Source: Leucobacter insecticola
Lineage (GTDB): Bacteria; Actinomycetota; Actinomycetes; Actinomycetales; Microbacteriaceae
Reading direction: 5' to 3'
DNA length: 64,000 nucleotides
Assembly (NCBI RefSeq): GCF_011382965.1
Contig: NZ_CP049934.1
Coordinates: 372,001 to 436,000, forward strand
Shown: positions 47,202-56,051 of the stretch, one piece after another
Position numbering within the stretch: position 1 is the stretch's first letter
Layout: each line of letters starts with the position of its first letter
Position numbers and translations under genes: made by a program
The notes under the pieces: generated by a model
Told to the model about the DNA's origin: nothing
The model's database searches: none
What the model saw: the letters and a program-made list of their open reading frames with translations, nothing else

Positions 47202-48131
47202 ATGAGCGTGCGGTTTACCCTGGTGCAGCTCCGCTACTTCGTGACCGTGGCGCGGCTCGAGCACATGACCGCGGCGGCCGCTGAACTCAATGTGACACAG
47301 TCCACGCTGTCAAGTGCGATCGCACAGTTGGAAGCGGAGCTCGGGGTGCCGCTGTTCGTGCGGTTGCCGCGCCGCGGGCTGCGTCTCACGCCTGCCGGGC
47401 ACACCCTGCTTGCCCGCAGCGATGCCCTCCTTGAGGAGGCCGAACTCATCTCACGTTCCGTGCACGAAGCGGACCCCGTGCTCACCGGCGATCTTGTCGT
47501 CGGTATCTACGCGCCTCTCGCACCGTTTCGAGCGCCCGCACTGCTGCAGCAGTTCGAGCGGCTGCACCCAGGGGTGAACCTCGTGTTTCTCGAGGGCGAC
47601 CAGGGCACCCTTCAGCAGGCTCTTCTCGACGGCCGGTGTGAAGTAGCGCTGATGTACGATCTGGGAGTTGGCGAGCAGTTTGCGCGGCGCGTGATCGAGA
47701 CGATCCCGCCGCACATCATCGTCTCAGAGCGCCACCCGATCGCGGTCTCGGGGAGGCACGAAGTGAGCCTGTCTGAGTTTGCCGACGAACCCCTGATCCT
47801 CCTCAACCTGCCCCACACCCGCGAGTACTACCTGGGGCTGTTCAAGCTGCTCGGCATCACTCCAAGACTGCGGCACGTGTCACTCGGCTACGAGACGGTG
47901 CGTTCCTTCGTCGCCCTCGGGCACGGGTATTCGGTGCTCAACCACTGGGTGGATCACGGCATGACGTACGCGGGAGAACACGTGGTGCCGATCCGCTTAT
48001 CTGAATCGCTGCCGCCAACGGAAGCCTCGCTCGTGCGTTTGAAGAATCTCCGTCCCACGCAGAAGTCGCTGGCGTTCGAGTCAGTGTGCCTGGGGATGGT
48101 GGGCGACACTGCAGCAGCGTCAAGCTCCTGA
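47202..48131 (+). CDS. LysR-family transcriptional regulator
   Basis: The helix-turn-helix is at residues 1-60 (FTLVQLRYFVTVARLEHMTA, then LNVTQSTLSSAIAQLE and LRLTPAGHTLLA). The effector domain starts LTGDLVVGIYAPLAPF (about residue 90). The ATG at 47202 was chosen because the conserved domain starts there; 27 codons upstream are open but poor. It precedes, on the same strand, an MHS transporter, carbamoylase and amidase operon, which it probably controls. Confidence 0.88.
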   Translation: MSVRFTLVQLRYFVTVARLEHMTAAAAELNVTQSTLSSAIAQLEAELGVPLFVRLPRRGLRLTPAGHTLLARSDALLEEAELISRSVHEADPVLTGDLVVGIYAPLAPFRAPALLQQFERLHPGVNLVFLEGDQGTLQQALLDGRCEVALMYDLGVGEQFARRVIETIPPHIIVSERHPIAVSGRHEVSLSEFADEPLILLNLPHTREYYLGLFKLLGITPRLRHVSLGYETVRSFVALGHGYSVLNHWVDHGMTYAGEHVVPIRLSESLPPTEASLVRLKNLRPTQKSLAFESVCLGMVGDTAAASSS

Positions 48132-48280
48132 CTTTGCATCGATTCCGTCGATCGCAAGCAACGAGTTTTTTCATTCGACTGATGCGACGTTGCGCATGAT
48201 GATGAGGATGTGTCGCACGTTCCGGGAGCAGCACCGTCGCTGCCTCCCCGACACAGCAGCCAGCCACTGAGGAGGACGCA

Positions 48281-49672
48281 ATGACGCTTCAATCCGATCC
48301 ACCGCGCGAGGCCAAACCGGCCACCGACCCCGTCAATATCCTCACGGGCCCCCTGCCCGTCGCCGAGCGCCACGCGCTTGACCGCACAAAACGCCGCGTG
48401 TTGCTTGCGGGCAGCGTCGGCCAGTTCATCGAGTTCTACGATTTCAGTCTCTACGGACTCTCGGCCATCACACTCTCGCAACTCTTCTTCCCGGGCGAAA
48501 GCCCCGTCGCCGCGCTGCTTGCGACATTCGCGACCTTCGGAGTCGCGTTCCTCATTCGGCCCCTCGGCGGCCTGTTCTTTGGTGCGCTCGGAGATCGCTA
48601 CGGGCGGCGGCCCGTGCTGTACGCGACGCTCCTCACCATCGGCGGAGCAACGGCAGCTATCGGACTGCTGCCCACCTTCGCCCAAATCGGCGTGTTCGCA
48701 CCGATCCTGCTGGTCCTCTGCCGACTTCTCCAGGGTTTCTCCGCGGGTGGCGAATCCGTCGGCGCCCCCGCATTCGTCTTCGAGCACGCACCCAAGAACC
48801 GGCGCGGATTCTGGCTCAACATCACCCTCGCGGCCACCGCGCTGCCGTCGGTTGTTGGCGGCACGCTGATCCTGGTGCTGTCCTCAAACATGGACGCAGA
48901 TGCCTTCCAAAGCTGGGGCTGGCGGGTGCCGTTCCTGCTCGCGCTGCCACTAGCGCTGTTCGGGTTGTGGATCCGATCCCGCACCGAGGAATCCGAGGCG
49001 TTCAAGCAGGTGCAAGCTAGCCGCGCAGGTGAGGTCCACACCCCGATCCGCGACGCCTTCCGCGAAAACTGGCTGAAGATGCTGCAGGTCATCATGGTTA
49101 TGGGGCTCACCGCGATGGGCTTCTACTTCCTCACCGGCTACTTCGTCTCCTACGTCCAGACCGCGGGCGAGCTCAGCCGCGAACAATCGCTGCTGATCAA
49201 CGCCGCAGCCATGATGCTGTACGCGCTGGTGCTACCCGTCGGCGGGATCCTGGGCGACCGGGTTGGCCGCAAGCCCATGCTCATCGCGGGGTCGCTCGTG
49301 ATCGCGGTGCTCGCGGTGCCCGCGTTCATGCTCGTGACCTCCGGCTCGCTCATGCTCGCTCTGCTCGGTCAGTTCCTCTTTGTGCTGTGCCTGTGCACCT
49401 ATGGCGGTGGCTGCTACACCTTCTTCGTGGAGATCTTCACCACCCGCACTCGATTCACCTCCGCCGCCGTGAGCTACAACGTCGGCTACGCGCTCTTTGG
49501 GGGTACCGCCCCGTTCATCGGCACCTGGCTCGTTGATGCGACGAAGCTCAACGCCAGCCCGGGAATCTACGTGGCCATCGCTGCGGCGATCGTCTTCCTC
49601 GTTCTCGTCTTCACCAATGTCCCCGAAACTCACCCGCTGAAACGGCGGGCCACGCAAGGAGTACACGCATGA
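48281..49672 (+). CDS. MFS transporter, metabolite:H+ symporter (MHS) family
   Basis: This 463-residue, 12-helix permease has the MHS marks GSVGQFIEFYDFSLYGLSA in helix 1, RPLGGLFFGALGDRYGRRPVL in loop 2-3 (two segments), and LLQGFSAGGESVGAPAF in helix 5. It likely imports the substrate of the two hydrolases that follow. GGAGGA stands before the ATG (48281). Its stop overlaps the carbamoylase start as ATGA. An imperfect TGCGAC/GTCGCA repeat at 48183-48217 may be the regulator site. Confidence 0.88.
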   Translation: MTLQSDPPREAKPATDPVNILTGPLPVAERHALDRTKRRVLLAGSVGQFIEFYDFSLYGLSAITLSQLFFPGESPVAALLATFATFGVAFLIRPLGGLFFGALGDRYGRRPVLYATLLTIGGATAAIGLLPTFAQIGVFAPILLVLCRLLQGFSAGGESVGAPAFVFEHAPKNRRGFWLNITLAATALPSVVGGTLILVLSSNMDADAFQSWGWRVPFLLALPLALFGLWIRSRTEESEAFKQVQASRAGEVHTPIRDAFRENWLKMLQVIMVMGLTAMGFYFLTGYFVSYVQTAGELSREQSLLINAAAMMLYALVLPVGGILGDRVGRKPMLIAGSLVIAVLAVPAFMLVTSGSLMLALLGQFLFVLCLCTYGGGCYTFFVEIFTTRTRFTSAAVSYNVGYALFGGTAPFIGTWLVDATKLNASPGIYVAIAAAIVFLVLVFTNVPETHPLKRRATQGVHA

Positions 49673-50964
49673 CCGCCACGCTGCCATCCTCTGCCGACGC
49701 GGCGAAGTTTCTCGCCGATTTTCACGAGGTTGCCAAGATTGGCGCGACCCCCAACGGCGGCGTCGATCGGCAAGCAGCCACGGCAGAAGACCGTCTCACC
49801 CGTGAATGGTTTCGTGGGTTTGCCGAGGCTCGCGGGTGGGAGGTGCGTGTCGACGGTATCGGCAACCAGTTTGCGCTGCTCGAGTTTGTTCCGGGGGCAC
49901 CCCACATCCTGCTCGGCTCACACCTCGACTCTCAGCCACTCGGGGGCCGCTTCGACGGCGCCTACGGTGTCATTGCTGCCCTCCACGCCGCCGACAGGAT
50001 CGCGAACCGCGTCGCCGCCGGTGAGCCGCGTCCGACGGTAAATCTTGCGGTGGTCAACTGGTTCAACGAGGAGGGCGGCCGCTTCGCCCCGTCAATCATG
50101 GGCAGTTCAGTGTTCGCTGGCCTGATGGACGAGAAGCAGATGCTTGCGGTGCAGGATCTCGCCGGCGTCACCGTCAAGGACGCCCTCACGGCGATTGGTT
50201 ACCTCGGACGAGACGCCCGCCCCGAGATTTCCGGCTACGCCGAGATCCACATTGAGCAGGGTCGCATTCTCGAGCGCGAAGCGACACCTATCGGCGCGGT
50301 CGACTACAGCTGGTACACGCAGAAACTCGACATTGAGGTGTTGGGCGAACAGTCACACACCGGCGCGACGGCGATGGCGGACCGTCACGACGCGCTGGTG
50401 GGTGCCGCGAAGGTGATCCTGAAGGTGCACGAGGTCACCGAGCACTTTGAGCCAGAGACGCTCGTGTCCTCCGTCGGCCAGCTCACCCTCGAACCCAACT
50501 CCCCGATCGTTGTAGCGCGCCGAGTGCACCTTGTGGCCGACCTCCGCGCGGCGGACAAGGCGGTGGTGCTCACTGCGCGCGACCGCCTGCGGGCCGAGAT
50601 GGCGGAGATCGCGGCGGCGACAGGGCTCACCATCAACGCACGCGACTTCGATGTGCGCGACAATCAGCACTACCCCGAGGCCGGTCTCGCGCTTGCGGAG
50701 CGTGTCGCGCAGGAGCTCGGTCTCGGTGCGCGGCGCATCCGGACGATGGCGGGGCACGATTCCGTCGCAATAAACCGGATCGCGCCGACCGTGATGATGT
50801 TCATTCCGTCGATTGACGGTGTGAGCCACTGCGAGCGCGAGTTCAGCCGCGATGACGACATGGTCGCCGGTGTGTCGATGCTCACCGAGGTCGCCTGGAA
50901 CATGCTGCACGGGGCGCTGGATCACGCGCACTCCGAGCCTGCACTGCAGGCGGCGGGATCGTGA
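49669..50964 (+). CDS. M20-family amidase/carbamoylase (Zn-dependent hydantoinase type)
   Basis: These enzymes hydrolyse N-carbamoyl-L-amino acids, ureidoglycine/allantoate or similar amides with two metal ions. Ligands are seen in LLGSHLDSQPLGGRFDGAYGV (His and Asp, about residue 82, in two parts), NWFNEEGGRF (Glu-Glu, about 127), EIHIEQGRILE (His, about 200), and MAGHDSVAINRIAPTVMMF with GVSHCE near the C-terminus. GEQSHTGATAMADR is the dimer-domain His. It overlaps both neighbours by four bases, so uptake and hydrolysis are one unit. Confidence 0.88.
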   Translation: MTATLPSSADAAKFLADFHEVAKIGATPNGGVDRQAATAEDRLTREWFRGFAEARGWEVRVDGIGNQFALLEFVPGAPHILLGSHLDSQPLGGRFDGAYGVIAALHAADRIANRVAAGEPRPTVNLAVVNWFNEEGGRFAPSIMGSSVFAGLMDEKQMLAVQDLAGVTVKDALTAIGYLGRDARPEISGYAEIHIEQGRILEREATPIGAVDYSWYTQKLDIEVLGEQSHTGATAMADRHDALVGAAKVILKVHEVTEHFEPETLVSSVGQLTLEPNSPIVVARRVHLVADLRAADKAVVLTARDRLRAEMAEIAAATGLTINARDFDVRDNQHYPEAGLALAERVAQELGLGARRIRTMAGHDSVAINRIAPTVMMFIPSIDGVSHCEREFSRDDDMVAGVSMLTEVAWNMLHGALDHAHSEPALQAAGS

Positions 50965-52457
50965 CCGCGACCGCCGCGTCGGTTCCGCTGACGCTGGCAG
51001 GCACACACGACGAGGTCCTGTCGCTCAGCGCGACCGCGGCCCTCGCGGAATTTCGGGCGGGCACGCTCGCGCCGAGCGATCTGCTGCGCGCGACCGTTGC
51101 GCGGATCGAGGCGGTGAACGGTGATCGGGTAAGCGGAATTAACGCGTTCACCGAGACGATGTTTGAGACGGCGAGCGCGGCCGCAGCTGCCGCCGATGAC
51201 GCCTACGTGCTGGCGCGACGCGACGGCTCTCACACGCCGGCGCTGTTGGGGATCCCCGTTGCCACCAAAGAGAAGCACGGGATTGCCGGGCACACTCTCG
51301 AACAGGGACTCGCTGCGTGTCGCGGCGAGATCGCGGAGTCGAACCACCCCGTTGTGGATCGTGTACTCGCCGCTGGCGGCATCATTCACGCCCGGACAAC
51401 CTCGCCTGAGTTTTCGTGCGCGACGGTCACGCACTCTGCCGCATGGGGCATCACTCGGAACCCTTGGAATCTGGCGGCCTCGCCCGGGGGCTCCTCCGGC
51501 GGTGCCGGTGCGGCACTCGCCTCGGGCATGACCACCCTCGCAACGGCGTCAGATATTGCGGGCAGCACCAGGGTGCCCGCCGGCTTCACCGGCACCGTGG
51601 GCTACAAAGCGCCGTTCGGCCGCATTCCGGGCATGCCCCCGCTCGCGGCTGACTGGTATCGGGGCGATGGACCGATGGCCCGGACCGTGGCCGACACCGC
51701 CCTATTAGCCGGCGTGATGAGCGGCCGCCACCCCCTCGATCACGGCTCGTGGGGCCCGCACGGGATCCGCCCCGACGCGGCACAGGCCACAGGCCCTGAG
51801 GCGGTCGCGGGCCTGCGGATCGGTCTGGATCTGACGCTTGGCGACTATCCCGTCGCGCCGAGCATCCGCGCGAACACCGAACGGGTTGCGCGACTGCTCG
51901 AGGCGGCGGGCGCCGAGATCGTGCCGGTCTCTCTGCCCTGGAGCACCGAGCAGATCAGCCGCACGATATTTGCGCACTTCGGCCACATCCTTGGCCCGGC
52001 GATGGCCGCGCTGACGGCGGGCACCGAGGCGCAGCTTGCGCCATACACCCGGCAGTTCATCGCGGATGCGGCCGCCGCAGCAGCGAATGTCTCGCTGCCA
52101 GAGTCCCTCGCCCTCGATGCGGCCGTGCAAAAGGATCTCGCGCACGCGATGTCCGGTATCGATGCGCTCCTCACTCCGACACAGGCTGTTGAGATGCTCG
52201 CGGCCGACGGCAACTATCTCGACGGCATCGACGTGACCGACGCCGAAGGCGGCGTGTGGCATCTCGGCCACTACTGGGAGGGTCACATGACCAGCCCGTT
52301 CAACATCGCCAACCGCTGCCCGGTACTGGCGGTCCCCAGCGGCATGTCAGGTGTAGGGGTGCCGACCGGCGTGCAGATCGTCGGTCACCCTTTCGACGAG
52401 GGCATGGTCTTCCGCGTCGGCGCGGCGATCGAGGCGCTCGGGGCGGGTACTCCTTGA
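50961..52457 (+). CDS. Amidase-signature family enzyme
   Basis: This is a Ser-cisSer-Lys hydrolase. The Lys is in GIPVATKEKHGIAG (about residue 103), the cis-Ser is in SPGGSSGGAGAALASG (about 180), and the nucleophilic Ser is in ASDIAGSTRVPAGFTG (about 201). The family's usual GTDIGGSIR is changed to ASDIAGSTR but the Ser is kept. It may release ammonia from the product of the carbamoylase or act on a second amide. It is the last gene of the operon and of the high-GC core; composition drops after it. Confidence 0.88.
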   Translation: MTATAASVPLTLAGTHDEVLSLSATAALAEFRAGTLAPSDLLRATVARIEAVNGDRVSGINAFTETMFETASAAAAAADDAYVLARRDGSHTPALLGIPVATKEKHGIAGHTLEQGLAACRGEIAESNHPVVDRVLAAGGIIHARTTSPEFSCATVTHSAAWGITRNPWNLAASPGGSSGGAGAALASGMTTLATASDIAGSTRVPAGFTGTVGYKAPFGRIPGMPPLAADWYRGDGPMARTVADTALLAGVMSGRHPLDHGSWGPHGIRPDAAQATGPEAVAGLRIGLDLTLGDYPVAPSIRANTERVARLLEAAGAEIVPVSLPWSTEQISRTIFAHFGHILGPAMAALTAGTEAQLAPYTRQFIADAAAAAANVSLPESLALDAAVQKDLAHAMSGIDALLTPTQAVEMLAADGNYLDGIDVTDAEGGVWHLGHYWEGHMTSPFNIANRCPVLAVPSGMSGVGVPTGVQIVGHPFDEGMVFRVGAAIEALGAGTP

Positions 52458-52670
52458 GTGCGCCGTGACCGACGGCTGAACCGGATGGCCACCTTCCTGG
52501 CGAACCACTGCTTTGGAGTTGACATGTAAGGGATATAGAGCCGAAAGGCACACTGAGCGTCTTCGCGTGGAATCACTGAGCATGGCACACAGAATAGTCC
52601 GGTCCGCGGCCGTAGACTATGAACCCCCAGACTCTCAACAACCATCACCTCTTGTATCCTGGAGCAACCT

Positions 52671-53258
52671 TTGGCCCTTGAATTGACACCACTGATCACA
52701 GGCTTCGTTGGAGCGATTACCGCCGGAGGCCTGAACGTCGTAGTCCTCCGCTTGCAATCAAAAGCGAACCTAAAAGCACTTGAAGTACAACTGTCTGCTC
52801 AAGCCAGGGAAGGGACCCTGCATCGGGCATCCCAACTGAAGATCGAACGGGAACGTCATCAAAGACAGCGTATTGAGGAAGCTCACGAGCAGCTTATGCT
52901 TTGGTGCTACCAGCTTGAGGTGACCATGGATGACATTTGGCACGGGATTCATTCCAGTGACGCGGAAACGGTTTCCAATACTCAACATCTTCTGGACGAA
53001 TGGCCTTGGGAAACCCTGAGAAGGCCTGCTCCTGCTGCTGCTCTTAGCTACTACTGGTCAGAAAAGACCGTTCGCCTAATCTATGACGTTGAGGCTGAAT
53101 CCGCCCACTTCTCAACGAACGCCCGCATGGCAAATGGACTCAGCGCCTTGTCGAGCGAGAAGGACGATCGCATTTTGCGCACGAATAAGGTGTGGGAGAA
53201 CCGTGGAAGAGTGCGTTCAGCAATAGAAAAATTAGGCAAAACATCAGCAGTGAGTTGA
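52671..53258 (+). CDS. Hypothetical membrane-anchored helical protein
   Basis: The 195-residue protein has one N-terminal membrane segment (LTPLITGFVGAITAGGLNVV, residues 5-24), then a basic amphipathic helix (about 30-75, rich in Gln, Glu, Arg, His). It is followed by a globular, Trp-containing part (about 75-195). No family is recognised. It starts at TTG with GGAG ten bases before. The region is noticeably less GC-rich than the genes to its left, marking the edge of an acquired segment. The 213 bases before it hold no recognisable gene. Confidence 0.6.
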   Translation: MALELTPLITGFVGAITAGGLNVVVLRLQSKANLKALEVQLSAQAREGTLHRASQLKIERERHQRQRIEEAHEQLMLWCYQLEVTMDDIWHGIHSSDAETVSNTQHLLDEWPWETLRRPAPAAALSYYWSEKTVRLIYDVEAESAHFSTNARMANGLSALSSEKDDRILRTNKVWENRGRVRSAIEKLGKTSAVS

Positions 53259-53605
53259 ACAGCAGTTCAATGTAGCGTCGACCTTTCATCTGATTGCGGA
53301 ATCACGGAAGGGATCGCCAAATGAAGCAAGGGACAGCCCCATCGATAGCAACATAGCCCTAGCCATTAAACTCATCGATTAGGGTCTCGCGCGAAAAGCA
53401 CCAGCACGAACCGGAGCAGCGCCAAGGTCAAGTTCGAACTAACGGCCCTCAACAAGGCGAAGAAGAACATCTGTGCAGAGGAGCCTCCCAGCAGCGTTCG
53501 CTCCGGGTGCCCGCGCCATTTCTGTGACCTCTGGCAAAGCCTCCGTGGCACAGTCATTTGCGGACGGTTGGCACGAGATCAGACCGCACGTTTACCTGGG
53601 CTCGC
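53259..53605. other. Gene-free stretch at the edge of the defence island
   Basis: No start, motif or repeat worth calling was found. One plus-strand frame (about 53397-53530) reads like a short piece of coding sequence (KVKFELTALNKAKKNI) but matches nothing known to me and lacks a start. It may be debris from a former mobile element. Confidence 0.4.
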
Positions 53606-55582
53606 TCAGGAGGTTAGCCTACTTGGGAGATGAACACCGATGTAGCCAATATAAAGTCGCCCGTTGAGCGGAGTGGCATCGTGAATGTGCATTCGCATGG
53701 CTTTGCCATTGTCCTGAGTGAGACGAAAGTGCGTGCCCATAAACACAAGGCCCCCTTCTTGGACTTCTTCGGGGACAGGGAAGCATCTGGGAGCGGAGAA
53801 CTTCTTGCGAGATTTGACACTACTTGATTCATCAGCGGCGAACTGCGCGGGTGTCACACTAATGCTGCGTTCCTGGATATACTTTCCAAGCCCCTGGACG
53901 CCATCTTCGTTCCCAAATTGCCGAGCATACCGCTCAAGTTCGCACGCAATCGTCCAGGCATCCCGAAGAATCAGGTCTCGAAGCTTGGCATCAGTTATAG
54001 TGCTAGCAGCCTTTCTGTCGCCTGTAAATGAAACATGCTCAAGGCTCTCAATCTGTTCAAAAAGATCATGAACCGTCTCGGGCACCGCGATAGCCAATAG
54101 GTCGTCAGCATAGCTATCGTTTGGCAAGTCCCAGTCGACTTCAGACGTTTGAAGGGCCGAGAGTTTCGCAAGTTCATTTGCGTAGTGGCTTGCGCGTTGA
54201 GCTTCGCGAGCAGCTGCATCGCGCTGTTGCCGCAAGATCTCGCCAACTTCACGGGCTTCTTCATCCTGCACAGCCAAGAGCTCATTCAGCTCGTCGTTCT
54301 CGCGTTCCAATTCAGTCTTTGCGTCGACAAGGCTTTCAAGTTGGCGACTCACGTTCTCAATGGCTTGCTTCTGCTGCTGGCTGTTTACCACCTCACTCAA
54401 GCGCCGCCGAGCGGCTTGGAACACGCTCTTTAGGCGCTCCCCAAGAGGAGTATTCCGCGAAATCCTGACTCCGAAGTCCGTAGCCGCCTGCTCGACAATA
54501 TGCTCGATTTCTTCCGGATGCACCGAATACCGGGAGGGCGAATCCTCGACGCTCTCTGACGACTCACCCTCATCAACTCGCAATAGCGTCGTCGTCAGAG
54601 GCGGAAGGGGAGGTGTGGCTTTTTCCGCCTTCCGCTTTGACATCACTACGTCGAAGAATTCGAGAGCGCGACGAGATTCAGCACGCTCAAACTCCTCATT
54701 CAGGGTTTGCAGAGCCTTCGGAAGAGCAATCTGGGCACCACTCCGCATTGCTTCGAGGTGTAACCGCCGACTGAGGTCCTTTGAAGACGACTGCCTCACT
54801 TCAGCAGCGCTAAACCACCAGTGTCTGCGAGCGTCCAAGTCGTCATTAGTGTCGAGTCCAAAATGGTAGGAATGTACGCTGCCGGGATACACACGATACC
54901 CTGGCCTAACCAAGGAATTGAATTCAGTGAATGCCTCGGGATCGAGCTTCCAGAATGTCGCAAGCCCATATAAGGGTTCAAACGACTTTTCTACGTGATC
55001 TTCGTCTTGGGCCGTCCAGGAAGTTCCGCCGGAAATGAGTGCGGGGACGACGCGGTCTTCGGCTTCAATCACCTCGTCCAAAAATTGCCCAAGATCGCCT
55101 ATTCTAACGACTCTTAGTCCCTCAGTAAACCCACTTATCCGATCCCGCGGTTCCGCCTTCAAGGCTTTGGTAAGCCGCAAAGTAAGCTTCGGCGGGCTAA
55201 AATGAGAATCATCGCGACCAGATTCGACGTCATACCAAAGCCAATTGTCTCCCCCACCTTTGCTGACAAGAACCGTGATGGTTGAAAGGTATGTGTGAGG
55301 GGCTTTTCCGGCAAGCACCCTCCATCGCGCGACATGTGAGTCGTCTAGCTCTAGCCGCTGAAACGATGCCCTGAAGTCCCCGCCAATAGCAACGAGCCTT
55401 GCCCCAAGGTCAGTAGGCAACCGCGGGGCCTCCCGGCGAGTATCCAACCACCCTTGCAAGGCTGCCCGGGCCAGTTCAAATGTCGCTTCTGGTACCCGAT
55501 CCCCTGCATCGAATCTTTGAACCACGCGGTGCTTCAGCGCCATTGACCATACCCATCTATCAGTGCCGATCCGTTGGGGCAT
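53606..55582 (-). CDS. Large coiled-coil protein of unknown function in the BREX island
   Basis: The 658-residue protein is not recognised. The N-terminal half (about residues 1-300) is globular, with LSTITVLVSKGG and WLWYDVESGRDDSHFSPPK. A charged Pro/Ser linker (about 318-345) is followed by a long coiled coil (about 385-465, with SRQLESLVDAKTELEREND). The C-terminal domain has LRDLILRDAWTIACELERYA (about 540) and ends GLVFMGTHFRLTQDNG, MHIHDATPLNGRLYIGYIGV, a small beta barrel. The ribosome binding site at 55582 is weak. It is the last gene on the BREX strand. Confidence 0.7.
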   Translation of the reverse strand: MPQRIGTDRWVWSMALKHRVVQRFDAGDRVPEATFELARAALQGWLDTRREAPRLPTDLGARLVAIGGDFRASFQRLELDDSHVARWRVLAGKAPHTYLSTITVLVSKGGGDNWLWYDVESGRDDSHFSPPKLTLRLTKALKAEPRDRISGFTEGLRVVRIGDLGQFLDEVIEAEDRVVPALISGGTSWTAQDEDHVEKSFEPLYGLATFWKLDPEAFTEFNSLVRPGYRVYPGSVHSYHFGLDTNDDLDARRHWWFSAAEVRQSSSKDLSRRLHLEAMRSGAQIALPKALQTLNEEFERAESRRALEFFDVVMSKRKAEKATPPLPPLTTTLLRVDEGESSESVEDSPSRYSVHPEEIEHIVEQAATDFGVRISRNTPLGERLKSVFQAARRRLSEVVNSQQQKQAIENVSRQLESLVDAKTELERENDELNELLAVQDEEAREVGEILRQQRDAAAREAQRASHYANELAKLSALQTSEVDWDLPNDSYADDLLAIAVPETVHDLFEQIESLEHVSFTGDRKAASTITDAKLRDLILRDAWTIACELERYARQFGNEDGVQGLGKYIQERSISVTPAQFAADESSSVKSRKKFSAPRCFPVPEEVQEGGLVFMGTHFRLTQDNGKAMRMHIHDATPLNGRLYIGYIGVHLPSRLTS

Positions 55583-55653
55583 TGAGAACCCATAAGAATC
55601 CTAGCGCCAAACCACACAGTCGGAGCCTAATGGCCCGGTCACCGAACGCCCAA

Positions 55654-55992
55654 TCATCCGCCGCATCTGCGGAAACTCTCTCGCCGTTCGTCAAGGGCCT
55701 TATCTCGAACCACCAGCAAAAATTCGCGGCTACCTAAAATAATCTCTGGGCGTTTGAGGAGTTGTTCGTTTTCTCGAGCCATGTTGCCAGACCTCCAACA
55801 TTTTCCTCTTGTCTGTGCGTGCGCATCGTCACACACACCAACAGCCTGCTCGGCATATTCGCGCTTGACTTCAAATTCGACGAGCGCGCCGTCAATACGG
55901 GCCTCGACGCCTTGCCAAGCTTTCTCCCGCGCCGAATACCAATTCCCCCTCTTCCGCTCGGCACCTGCGGAGGCAGCAACAGCTGCCCCCAT
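55654..55992 (-). CDS. Small hypothetical ORF after brxL, start uncertain
   Basis: The frame has good coding character (GAAVAASAGAERKRGNWYSA; GVEARIDGALVEFEVKREYA) and stays open upstream of the ATG at 55992 right back to the brxL stop, but has no usable start codon or ribosome binding site there. If the AAAA run at 56054-56057 (TTTT in the gene) had one more base, brxL would read straight into it. It may therefore be a C-terminal extension of BrxL, a coupled small gene, or a remnant. Confidence 0.4.
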   Translation of the reverse strand: MGAAVAASAGAERKRGNWYSAREKAWQGVEARIDGALVEFEVKREYAEQAVGVCDDAHAQTRGKCWRSGNMARENEQLLKRPEIILGSREFLLVVRDKALDERRESFRRCGG

Positions 55993-56051
55993 TGAGGCAA
56001 GAGCTTTTGGGTGTGCCCTCGCAAGTTTCTGGACGGCGTGTAGCTCCAGAT

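Noticed and set aside
52458..52670. Attachment site for the defence island
   Set aside because: No tRNA, direct repeat or integrase was found at this edge, and the other edge is outside the window.
53397..53530. Short coding-like stretch suspected as a transposase remnant
   Set aside because: No transposase motif, inverted repeat or target duplication could be seen.
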